Origin: Alphaproteobacteria bacterium
GTDB taxonomy: Bacteria; Pseudomonadota; Alphaproteobacteria; UBA828
Direction: 5' to 3'
Assembly: GCA_029937205.1 (NCBI GenBank)
Contig: JAPYQV010000258.1
Span: 1-5,010, forward strand
Length of the DNA: 5,010 nucleotides
The notes beneath the pieces are model-generated. The model was not told the origin of the DNA. It searched no databases and worked only from the letters and a program-made list of their open reading frames with translations. Made by a program: the position numbers and the translations under genes. Of the stretch, positions 1 through 5,010 are shown one piece after another; the first letter of the stretch is position 1; every line of letters starts with the position of its first letter.

Positions 1-773
1 GTATGCGTTTCTCCAGTGGCCAAGACATAGTCCCCCGGTTCAGATTGCTGCAAGATCATCCACATGCCTTCGACGTATTCCGGCGCGTAGCCCCAATCGC
101 GTTTGGATTCCAAATTGCCGAGGTAGAGTGTTTTCTGCCGCGTCGCCTCGATCGCCGCAACGGCCCGGGCGATCTTTCGTGTCACAAAGGTCTCGCCGCG
201 CAACGGACTTTCGTGATTGAACATGATCCCGTTGGAGGCTTGCACACCGTACGCCTCGCGGTAATTGACCGTGATCCAATAGCCATAGAGTTTGGCCGTC
301 GCGTAGGGGCTGCTCGGTTGAAAGCGCGTCGTTTCATTCTGCGGCGCTTTGGCATCGCCGAAAAGTTCTGACGTCGACGCTTGGAAGAAACGCACACGGT
401 CAGCGATCCCGAGGATCCGTACGGCCTCGAGTATTCTAAGGGCACCGATGGCGTTACCGTCGGCCGTGTACTCCGGCGTCTCGAAGCTCACTTGGACGTG
501 GCTTTGTGCGGCCAAGTTATAGATCTCGGTGGGTTGAGTTTCCTGGACGATGCGGATGACGTTGGAGGTGTCGGTCACGTCGCCAAAGTGGGCCAGAAAA
601 CGAGTCGGCTCTGCGATCGGGTCGGCATATATGTGATCGATGCGTTGAGTGTTGAACGACGAGCTTCGACGTTTCACGCCGTGGACCTGGTATCCCTTCG
701 CGAGAAGAAAATCCGATAGGTAGGCACCGTCTTGCCCGGTGACGCCAAAGATAAGGGCGACTTTGTCGCTCAT
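1..773 (-). CDS. gmd: GDP-mannose 4,6-dehydratase (partial, C-terminus beyond left edge)
   Basis: The enzyme belongs to the extended short-chain dehydrogenase/reductase family and converts GDP-D-mannose to GDP-4-keto-6-deoxy-D-mannose in the cytosol, the entry step to GDP-fucose, GDP-rhamnose and GDP-perosamine. Reading the minus strand from the ATG at 773-771 gives 257 codons without a stop or frameshift. Visible are the N-terminal dinucleotide-binding motif [10 protein letters not shown] (residues 10-19), [14 protein letters not shown] (34-47), the NLAAQSHV segment (86-93), the catalytic region STSELFG (133-139), the YxxxK pair Y157/K161 in [24 protein letters not shown] (186-201), and the GDP-sugar-site segment ending in [15 protein letters not shown] (224-238). 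These are hallmark Gmd motifs. Family members are usually about 320-375 residues, so roughly the last quarter is missing only because the window ends. A purine-rich AGAGGA lies 11 bases before the ATG, a slightly long spacing. It diverges from the aminotransferase gene that probably uses its product. Confidence 0.95.
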   Translation of the reverse strand, partial: MSDKVALIFGVTGQDGAYLSDFLLAKGYQVHGVKRRSSSFNTQRIDHIYADPIAEPTRFLAHFGDVTDTSNVIRIVQETQPTEIYNLAAQSHVQVSFETPEYTADGNAIGALRILEAVRILGIADRVRFFQASTSELFGDAKAPQNETTRFQPSSPYATAKLYGYWITVNYREAYGVQASNGIMFNHESPLRGETFVTRKIARAVAAIEATRQKTLYLGNLESKRDWGYAPEYVEGMWMILQQSEPGDYVLATGETH

Positions 774-784
774 GGTATTGCCGG

Positions 785-790
785 TCCTCT
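785..790 (-). promoter_or_regulatory. Probable ribosome binding site of gmd
   Basis: On the minus strand the sequence AGAGGA precedes the gmd ATG by 11 bases. It matches part of the Shine-Dalgarno consensus and supports the ATG at 773, which also places the Rossmann glycine motif at the usual distance from the N-terminus. Confidence 0.5.
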
Positions 791-811
791 TGTTCCGTTC
801 GCTCGCCGCCA

Positions 812-817
812 ATTATA
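812..817 (-). promoter_or_regulatory. Possible -10 element for gmd (TATAAT)
   Basis: The minus strand reads TATAAT at 817-812, about 40 bases upstream of the gmd ATG, inside the only clearly AT-rich patch of the intergenic region (about 811-835). No convincing TTGACA-like -35 element lies 16-18 bases further upstream and there is no extended TGn, so this is a single-box match that could arise by chance in AT-rich DNA. Confidence 0.3.
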
Positions 818-828
818 TTAACGGCATT

Positions 829-858
829 TTGATTTGGAGTCGGCCTAGTTTGTATCAT
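829..858 (+). promoter_or_regulatory. Weak candidate promoter for the plus-strand polysaccharide genes
   Basis: TTGATT (829-834) and TATCAT (853-858) are separated by 18 bases and lie about 100 bases upstream of the aminotransferase GTG. Each box matches only part of the sigma-70 consensus. The position between two divergent genes makes a promoter expected here, but the exact elements are a guess. The rest of 774-954 contains no gene I can support and no clear operator. Confidence 0.25.
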
Positions 859-954
859 GGGCGAACCGGCGCCGATTGACCGCCGTGTTCATCTCAGTTA
901 AGGCTTTTTACCGGCGACGCGGCCCCATGACACCAACAACGGCGGTTACACGTA

Positions 955-2082
955 GTGGTCTCTCGCTCACAGCCGTTCATCCCTTGGGCGCGGCCGAGTC
1001 TGGGCGCAGCGGAGACGGCGGCGGTCGTGGACGCTTTGGAGTCCACGTGGATTTCCGGCGGCCCTTACGTTGACCAGTTGGAGCGCGACTTGGCAGCACT
1101 GCTGGGCGTCGCACACGGCATCGCGGTCAGCAGCGGTACGGCCGCATTACACCTTGCGCTGCTCGGTGCCGGCATTGGTCCCGGAGACGAAGTTATCGTG
1201 CCGGGTTTCACCTTTATGGCTCCGGTCAACATGGTGCTGGCGGTGGGTGCTGTTCCGGTGTTTGCCGACGTAGATGCCGGCGGCTGGTGTCTCGACCCCC
1301 AAGACGCCGCGCGGAAGATTACGCCAAAGACCCGCGCCGTCATTCCCGTTCATATCTACGGCAACATGGCGGCCATGGAACCCATCTGTTCCATTGCGCG
1401 GGATCACGGAATTGCCGTCATTGAGGACGCGGCGGAGGCGATATTTTCGCGGCAGTCCGGCCGCTACGCCGGATCGATCGGCGACATAGGTTGTTTTAGC
1501 TTCCACGCCGCGAAAACGATCACCTCCGGCGAAGGCGGATTTGTCGTCACCGATGACCCTGACATTTTCGACACACTGCGGCAGCTTCGTGATCACGGAA
1601 CCAGCCGGACGCGAAAATATTGGCACGATGCCGTCGGTCACAACTTTCGCCTGACAAACGTGCAAGCGGCGATCGCCTGCGCCCAGCTCGCACGCAAGGA
1701 CGAATTTTGCCGCGAACGGGAACAAATTTACCGCCAGTACGTGGCGGCGCTGGACCCACTGCCGCAAGTCCGGATGCAGTCCTTTCCCGACGGCGTAGAG
1801 CCCGTTGTATGGGCGATGCCCGTGATGCTGGAACCGGGTTTCAACATCGATCGCGACCGGCTCATGCAGCGCATGGCGGACGCCGGCATCGAGACGCGCC
1901 CCGGGTTCTACACGCCGGGCGCCATGCCGCTTTACGATTGCGGCCCGCTGGCGGTGGCCGATGAAATCTCACGCAATATCATTTGCTTGCCGATCTACCC
2001 GGGATTAGACGCCGCGGCCATTGAGCGGGTCGTTGATACGTTTCGGGCGTGTATCACGGGCTCCGGCTTGGCCCGGGGGTAG
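955..2082 (+). CDS. per: DegT/DnrJ/EryC1/StrS PLP-dependent sugar aminotransferase, probable GDP-perosamine synthase
   Basis: This 375-residue protein has the usual length of the DegT/DnrJ/EryC1/StrS family, which transaminates 3- or 4-keto nucleotide sugars with glutamate and PLP in the cytosol. Motifs in order: the N-terminal WISGGPYV (32-39), the phosphate-binding SSGTAALHLAL (59-69), PGFTFMAPVN (83-92), VHIYG (132-136), EDAAEA (157-162) with D158 expected to contact the PLP ring nitrogen, FSFHAAKTITSGEGG (181-195) with K187 as Schiff-base lysine, and YWHDAVGHNFRLTN (222-235). The EDAAEA and YWHD...GHN.R.TN forms resemble GDP-perosamine synthases (Per/RfbE), and the divergent gmd would supply exactly that substrate, GDP-4-keto-6-deoxymannose. 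Assignment to perosamine rather than another 4-amino sugar is inference. The GTG at 955 is the only usable start after the in-frame TGA at 928; its ribosome binding site is weak (GGCGG, nine bases upstream). Confidence 0.92.
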   Translation: MVSRSQPFIPWARPSLGAAETAAVVDALESTWISGGPYVDQLERDLAALLGVAHGIAVSSGTAALHLALLGAGIGPGDEVIVPGFTFMAPVNMVLAVGAVPVFADVDAGGWCLDPQDAARKITPKTRAVIPVHIYGNMAAMEPICSIARDHGIAVIEDAAEAIFSRQSGRYAGSIGDIGCFSFHAAKTITSGEGGFVVTDDPDIFDTLRQLRDHGTSRTRKYWHDAVGHNFRLTNVQAAIACAQLARKDEFCREREQIYRQYVAALDPLPQVRMQSFPDGVEPVVWAMPVMLEPGFNIDRDRLMQRMADAGIETRPGFYTPGAMPLYDCGPLAVADEISRNIICLPIYPGLDAAAIERVVDTFRACITGSGLARG

Positions 2083-2099
2083 GCCGGTGCCGGGGCATC

Positions 2100-2106
2100 A
2101 AGGAGA
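2100..2106 (+). promoter_or_regulatory. Strong Shine-Dalgarno-like sequence without a matching start codon
   Basis: AAGGAGA at 2100-2106 is the best Shine-Dalgarno match between the aminotransferase and the methyltransferase, yet no ATG, GTG or TTG in any frame follows within 5-12 bases. The methyltransferase-frame start candidates are GTG 2087 (before it), GTG 2138 and TTG 2162. It may be accidental or a relic of an older start. Confidence 0.3.
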
Positions 2107-2137
2107 TATCGGGGGCAATCCGGCGGCACCGCCAGCG

Positions 2138-2986
2138 GTGCTCCGCATCAAGGGGCCTTTTTTGAAGCGGTATCTTTTGCATGCGCCGACAGCGCTTGCT
2201 GCTGAGCGGTCGTTGGAATGCGAAATTCTCTCGCAGTGTGTATTCCAAAGGCCGGTTCTTGTTGTCGGATGCGGAAACGGCGTGTTCGCCCATGTGCTCT
2301 TCCTTGACCGCGTCGATGTAGGCGTCGATCCAGACGCAAAGGAAATAGCGGCCGCCCGCGGCTGTGGCAGTTATTCGGAGCTGCTGGTCTGCTCGGCCGA
2401 CCAAATTCCAAAACCCGACGCCCACTTCCGAACGATCATGAGCAATAGCGTTCTCGAGCACATTGCGGACATTGAGCCGGTTCTCCGGGAAGCCAAACGC
2501 TTGCTTGCGGAGGATGGCCTATTTTATGTCACGGTGCCTTCGGAGAGGTTTGAGCACTATTCGTTGCCCGCGCGGTTGTTCCAGCGCTTTGGCATGGCCG
2601 CGGCCAACCTCGGCTACCGGCGTTTCTACAACCGATTCTGGGCCCACTATCACGCCTACGATAAGCAGGGTTGGACGGACCTCTTTGAACGGTTCGGCTT
2701 CACGGTTGTCGAGCACATACCCTATGGTGCTCCTGCCATGTGTACCTTTGACGACGTCATGATGCCATTCGCCGTGCCGTCGATGATTTGGAAGAGACTG
2801 TTGGGGCGTCTCATTCTGTCGCCGCGTTTGCGAAGGCTGACTGCACCGCTCATAACTGGCTTGGCCGGTGCAGCGATCAAGGTGTTTGAGACGGGAGTGT
2901 CAAGCGAAGAGTGTGGTTTGTTCTTCTTCGCCCTCGCGCCGGCGGAGGCCAATAGTCAATTGCGGCGCGCGGCGGCCGAAGCGTGA
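2138..2986 (+). CDS. Class I SAM-dependent methyltransferase (polysaccharide-locus type)
   Basis: A Rossmann-fold methyltransferase. Numbering from GTG 2138 (282 residues), motif I is VLVVGCGNGVF (40-50), binding SAM; the acidic motif II is VDPD (63-66); the motif after strand 4 is SNSVLEHI (102-109); strand 5 ends in YVTVPS (130-135). An aromatic segment, FWAHYHAYDKQGWTDLFERF (167-186), and a terminal strand (ECGLFFFALAP) complete the domain; I see no membrane segment or signal peptide. The start is uncertain. The frame is open from TTG 2021 inside the aminotransferase, with GTG 2087, GTG 2138 and TTG 2162 as alternatives. TTG 2162 has AAGGGG six bases upstream and would begin MKRYLLHAP; homology-like sequence starts about there. 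The gene follows the aminotransferase and overlaps the next gene by 4 bases, so it probably belongs to the same transcript. The acceptor (sugar hydroxyl, chain terminus or other) cannot be read from the sequence. Confidence 0.88.
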   Translation: MLRIKGPFLKRYLLHAPTALAAERSLECEILSQCVFQRPVLVVGCGNGVFAHVLFLDRVDVGVDPDAKEIAAARGCGSYSELLVCSADQIPKPDAHFRTIMSNSVLEHIADIEPVLREAKRLLAEDGLFYVTVPSERFEHYSLPARLFQRFGMAAANLGYRRFYNRFWAHYHAYDKQGWTDLFERFGFTVVEHIPYGAPAMCTFDDVMMPFAVPSMIWKRLLGRLILSPRLRRLTAPLITGLAGAAIKVFETGVSSEECGLFFFALAPAEANSQLRRAAAEA

Positions 2987-3633
2987 CGGCACCAACCGGC
3001 ACCCCGGCGCCTAGCGGATTTCGCGTGCTTCGCATGACGGCAGGGTCGGCCAAGGACGACTATCGATCCGTCGCACGGCTTCATGAATCGCTGCTCGAGG
3101 CCGGACTGTTGGCGTTGCTCGGCACCTCGTTCCTCAGTGGTTTCTACCGCTATCTTGCGAGTTCTTCGGACGCTTTCCTCTTTGCCGCGGTCCAGGACAA
3201 GGATGTCATTGGGTTCGTATCCGGGGCGATCGATACGAAATCTTTCTACAGGACATTCGTAATGAAACGAGGGATCCAGACCGTTGTGGGTCACCTCGCC
3301 TTTCGCGTGGCGAACCCAAGCGTCTTGCGCCGCATCGTTTCAATCCGGCGGCACATGGTTGGCGGCTCGGCCACAAACAACTTGCCGAAAGCGGAACTGT
3401 TGAGCCTAGCCGTGCGCCCCGACATGCAGCGCGGCGGTGTGGGCCATGCGCTGTTCGCCAGGCTCTGCAATGAATTCGCCGAACGGCACGTCGATCGTTT
3501 CAAGGTTGTTGGAGAGGCCCGCAACGAGGCCTCTATGAGCTTCTATCGTGCCCATGGCGGCACGCCGGCTGGGGTAACGGACCTTGGCGGCCTCGAGTGC
3601 AATCTCTACGAATTTTCCGTCGGCGCGAGGTGA
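2983..3633 (+). CDS. GNAT-family N-acyltransferase
   Basis: This 216-residue protein carries the Gcn5-related acyltransferase fold, which transfers an acyl group from acyl-CoA to an amine. Motif A is clear: strand LLSLAVRPDMQ (139-149) followed by the CoA pyrophosphate loop R-G-G-V-G (150-154) and helix HALFARL (155-161). Motif B follows as GEARNEASMSFYRAHGG (177-193), with the usual N-x-x-x-x-x-F-Y pattern. Between the early strand FLFAAVQDKDVIGFVSGAID (65-84) and motif A lies a basic, hydrophobic insert of about 50 residues (KSFYRTFVMKRG through RRHMVGG). The GTG start overlaps the methyltransferase TGA in a GTGA junction, which points to translational coupling and rules against a much earlier start. 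In this context the likeliest target is an amino sugar, perhaps the 4-amino group of GDP-perosamine, but that is inference; a protein or antibiotic target is not excluded. Confidence 0.88.
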   Translation: MTAPTGTPAPSGFRVLRMTAGSAKDDYRSVARLHESLLEAGLLALLGTSFLSGFYRYLASSSDAFLFAAVQDKDVIGFVSGAIDTKSFYRTFVMKRGIQTVVGHLAFRVANPSVLRRIVSIRRHMVGGSATNNLPKAELLSLAVRPDMQRGGVGHALFARLCNEFAERHVDRFKVVGEARNEASMSFYRAHGGTPAGVTDLGGLECNLYEFSVGAR

Positions 3634-3637
3634 CGGC

Positions 3638-4354
3638 TTACCACCGGCCGGTTATGCGCCAAAACGAGAGCTTAAAAACTTCCCAGGTGTAGAGAACGAG
3701 AATATTTAATATTGCGGTTTTCGACGTGCCGCCGCGCCGCGGTCCATAAAAAACCGGAAGTTCGACAAGCCGTAACTTGTCCCGTTGCACGAATTTTAGC
3801 AGACGAAAAAAGTAATCGCCGTAGCCCCAAAATATCTTATCGAAGTCAAACTTCATAAGCCGGTCGCGGCGAATGCAGAAAAATCCACTCAAGTTGTCGT
3901 CGATCTGGGTGCCGATCATGAAACGCATGAAGAGGTTGTAGGTGTAGCTAGCGAAATAGCGGCGCCGGTCCGCCATGCCGCCGCCATAAACGAACCGCGA
4001 TCCGACTACCACGTCCACGAGCCGGCATATCTGGTACATCGTATGAGCGTCCGCCGGCGAATGATTGCCGTCCGAATCCATCACCAAGAGAAAATGCCCC
4101 GTCGACGCCTCGATGCCTTCGCGGATCGAAAGAGCAAGCCCGCGGATTTGCGTCCGAACGATGACGCGGACGCTCGCGTCGCCAGCGAACGCCTCGCGCA
4201 CGGCGTCGGCCGTGCCGTCGGGGCTGTTGTCATCGACGACTACGAATTCCGTCTCGACGTCCCGCAGGGCTTCTGATAGGTCCCGCAGAACGTCAACGAT
4301 GGCCTCGCGCTCGTTGTACGTGGGGGTGATAACCGTTAGCTCGGGTTGGGCCAT
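3638..4354 (-). CDS. Glycosyltransferase family 2, polyprenyl-phosphate mannosyltransferase (DPM1)-like
   Basis: A GT-A fold glycosyltransferase, 238 residues from ATG 4354, the normal size for the short, cytosolic dolichol-phosphate-mannose-synthase type. It starts with LTVITPTYNERE (6-17), followed by the nucleotide-binding VVVDDNSPDGT (38-48), the metal-binding D-S-D at 93-95 in LVMDSDGNHSP, GSRFVYGGG (118-126), the acceptor-region NLSGFFCIRR (154-163), WGYGDYFFRLL (176-186), and ELPVFYGPRRGGTSK (198-212), matching the basic G-x-S-K end seen in DPM1 relatives. Such enzymes move a sugar from GDP- or UDP-sugar to a lipid phosphate. There is no C-terminal GtrA-like membrane domain; the last helix is only moderately hydrophobic. 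The frame stays open upstream to GTG 4477, but the extra 41 residues look non-family and overlap the DUF218 reading frame, so ATG 4354 is preferred despite lacking a clear ribosome binding site. It converges on the GNAT gene with a 4-base gap. Donor and acceptor are not determinable here. Confidence 0.9.
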   Translation of the reverse strand: MAQPELTVITPTYNEREAIVDVLRDLSEALRDVETEFVVVDDNSPDGTADAVREAFAGDASVRVIVRTQIRGLALSIREGIEASTGHFLLVMDSDGNHSPADAHTMYQICRLVDVVVGSRFVYGGGMADRRRYFASYTYNLFMRFMIGTQIDDNLSGFFCIRRDRLMKFDFDKIFWGYGDYFFRLLKFVQRDKLRLVELPVFYGPRRGGTSKTAILNILVLYTWEVFKLSFWRITGRW

Positions 4355-4374
4355 TTTGGACAATGGAAGCAGGC

Positions 4375-4752
4375 CTATGCCGCCAGCCACACTGTCGCGG
4401 TGCGGCCATTCAAACGATAGGCGAGGAGCCCTAGGTGCTGATGCAGCGCGGCGCCGCGAAGGCCGATGCCCCGACACAGATGGATCCTCCCGAGCGACCG
4501 AAGAGTTTCAGAGGCGAGCGGGCCGGTCGGGACCGCAACCTCGTTCCAAACGGCGTTCCTAAACCACGCGACGGCCCGCGGCATGTGGCGTACGGTGGCT
4601 ACCAACAGGCATGTCTGAGTTGGTTCCGGGTTCACGATGTCTCGACCATGCCCCGCGTTCTCGAAAGTGTTGCGGTACTCGGATTCGATCGTGATGCGGG
4701 TTTGATCCACGCCGCGGTCAGCCATGTATTGGTTCATTTCAAATAACCGCGG
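4375..4752 (-). pseudogene. 5'-truncated DUF218/YdcF-like gene remnant
   Basis: The minus-strand frame ending in TAG at 4377-4375 encodes the second half of a DUF218 (YdcF/SanA/ElyC-like) domain, a family of envelope-associated proteins of mostly unclear function. Recognisable segments are MADRGVDQTRITIESEYRNTFENAG (near 4722-4651, with R-N-T-F-E-N the family signature), LLVATVRHMPRAVAWFR (near 4608-4555) and the C-terminal ALHQHLGLLAYRLNGRT (near 4449-4399). The N-terminal half, with the glycine-rich first strand and the S-G-G motif, is absent. Homology fades just downstream of the tRNA-like sequence, and the stretch between VPTG and the final helix looks shorter than usual. The first internal ATG is 4737, without a ribosome binding site. 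The TAG lies 20 bases before the glycosyltransferase ATG on the same strand, so the two were probably once an operon. A short expressed protein of about 120 residues is possible but unlikely to be functional. Confidence 0.6.
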
Positions 4753-4760
4753 AAAATTTG

Positions 4761-4849
4761 TGCCCTTGGGGAGACTCGAACTCCCACGTTCTTGCGGACA
4801 ACAGAATTTGAATCCCCGATACCAAATGTCTCGGTTATGCTGCAAAAGC
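4761..4849 (-). tRNA. Degenerate tRNA-Leu(CAA)-like sequence, probably non-functional remnant or att-like 3' end
   Basis: On the minus strand a perfect 5-base-pair T stem (GGGAG/CTCCC) encloses the canonical T loop TTCGAGT (4785-4769). It is followed by the acceptor strand CAAGGGC (4768-4762) and discriminator A (4761). Upstream are a class II long variable arm (GTCC-GCAA-GAAC, one C:A mismatch) and an anticodon loop TTCAAAT with anticodon CAA (4812-4806). A 5' acceptor candidate GCTTTTG (4849-4843) pairs along all seven positions using two G:U pairs. Against function: the anticodon stem GGGGA/TCTGT has a G:G clash and two G:U pairs; position 8 is C, not T; the D-arm region is about six bases too long with only a TGGTA vestige; and CCA is replaced by CAA. 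The 3' half is convincing; the 5' half may be chance. It sits directly next to the truncated DUF218 remnant. Confidence 0.5.
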
Positions 4850-5010
4850 AAGTGATAAATCAGGACTCGCCAGATATATGGAGATCGCGAAGCTGAGGCC
4901 AAACATGATGGAGAGGCCAGTCAGCCTAAGACAGATACAGGAGCGCCTTCTCGCCGGAAAGAAATGGTAGGACACAGGCCTTGTATTTACGTCGAAATTC
5001 GGAACACCGC
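4850..5010. other. Right-end stretch without a recognisable gene
   Basis: No RNA gene or family-level protein match is visible here. The plus strand has an open frame from 4812 to the TAG at 4968-4970. Its first ATG is 4878, which would give a 30-residue peptide ending QERLLAGKKW. It has no ribosome binding site and I do not recognise it; the basic, amphipathic end could be the tail of a broken gene. The minus strand is interrupted by stops in the frames I read. Confidence 0.4.

Noticed and set aside
3..371. Plus-strand open frame at the left edge
   Set aside because: It is antisense to gmd, whose frame is continuous and rich in family motifs.
857..901. 14-codon open frame upstream of the aminotransferase, considered as a leader peptide
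   Set aside because: No Shine-Dalgarno sequence at a usable distance, no run of regulatory codons and no following terminator/antiterminator hairpin.
865..916. Repeated ACCGGCG (865-871 and 910-916) and palindrome CGGCGCCG (867-874) as possible operator sites
   Set aside because: The words are short and GC-rich and are expected by chance in this sequence; spacing is not helical-phase convincing.
876..1073. Plus-strand open frame overlapping the aminotransferase start in another frame
   Set aside because: Its sequence is low-complexity Arg/Gly-rich and the overlapping frame carries the conserved DegT N-terminus; no ribosome binding site.
1147..1767. Minus-strand open frame of 206 codons antisense to the aminotransferase
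   Set aside because: It lies wholly within a confidently identified gene, has no recognisable motif, and is explained by the GC-rich codon pattern of the opposite strand.
3641..3660. Bidirectional intrinsic terminator between the convergent genes
   Set aside because: The ACCGGCCGGT palindrome has no loop and no adjacent T tract on either strand.
4355..4477. N-terminal extension of the glycosyltransferase back to GTG 4477
   Set aside because: The extra 41 residues are Arg/Pro/Ala-rich without family similarity and are read from DNA whose other frame encodes the conserved DUF218 C-terminus.
4043..4562. Plus-strand open frames antisense to the glycosyltransferase
   Set aside because: No domain-like sequence; opposite-strand frames carry clear GT2 and DUF218 motifs.
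4761..4849. An intact, functional tRNA-Leu gene
   Set aside because: The acceptor and T stems pair, but the anticodon stem has a G:G clash, the D arm is mis-sized and lacks a stem, position 8 is not T, and CCA is not encoded.

Overview
The window is GC-rich bacterial DNA with dense genes and frequent GTG/TTG starts. It looks proteobacterial, perhaps alphaproteobacterial, but that is an impression from codon use and protein style, not a demonstrated placement. The content is a surface-polysaccharide (O-antigen, capsule or exopolysaccharide) biosynthesis locus that ends on the right in decayed DNA.

Layout. Positions 1-773 (minus) hold the N-terminal ~257 residues of GDP-mannose 4,6-dehydratase (gmd), cut by the left window edge. 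Positions 774-954 are a divergent intergenic region with promoter-like AT-rich sequence. A plus-strand run follows: a DegT/DnrJ/EryC1/StrS-family PLP aminotransferase resembling GDP-perosamine synthase (955-2082), a class I SAM-dependent methyltransferase (about 2138-2986), and a GNAT-family N-acyltransferase (2983-3633). The last two overlap by 4 bases. Converging on this run with a 4-base gap is a minus-strand family 2 glycosyltransferase of the polyprenyl-phosphate mannosyltransferase (DPM1-like) type (3638-4354). Upstream of it on the same strand lies a 5'-truncated DUF218/YdcF-like gene remnant (4375 to about 4752), directly abutting a degenerate tRNA-Leu(CAA)-like sequence (4761-4849). 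The last ~160 bases hold no gene I can recognise.

How it fits together. Gmd makes GDP-4-keto-6-deoxy-D-mannose. The aminotransferase is well placed to convert this to GDP-perosamine (GDP-4-amino-4,6-dideoxy-D-mannose). The GNAT is a plausible N-acylating enzyme for that amino group, and the methyltransferase a plausible sugar or cap methylase. The GT2 enzyme would load a sugar onto a lipid carrier or otherwise serve the envelope. The first two steps rest on good motif evidence plus context; the substrates of the last three genes are inference.

I see no CRISPR array, transposase, integrase or toxin/defence gene, and no support for a wholly new biological system. The most unusual part is the right end, where a tRNA-Leu 3'-end-like sequence meets a truncated gene, as at a recombination or island-integration scar.
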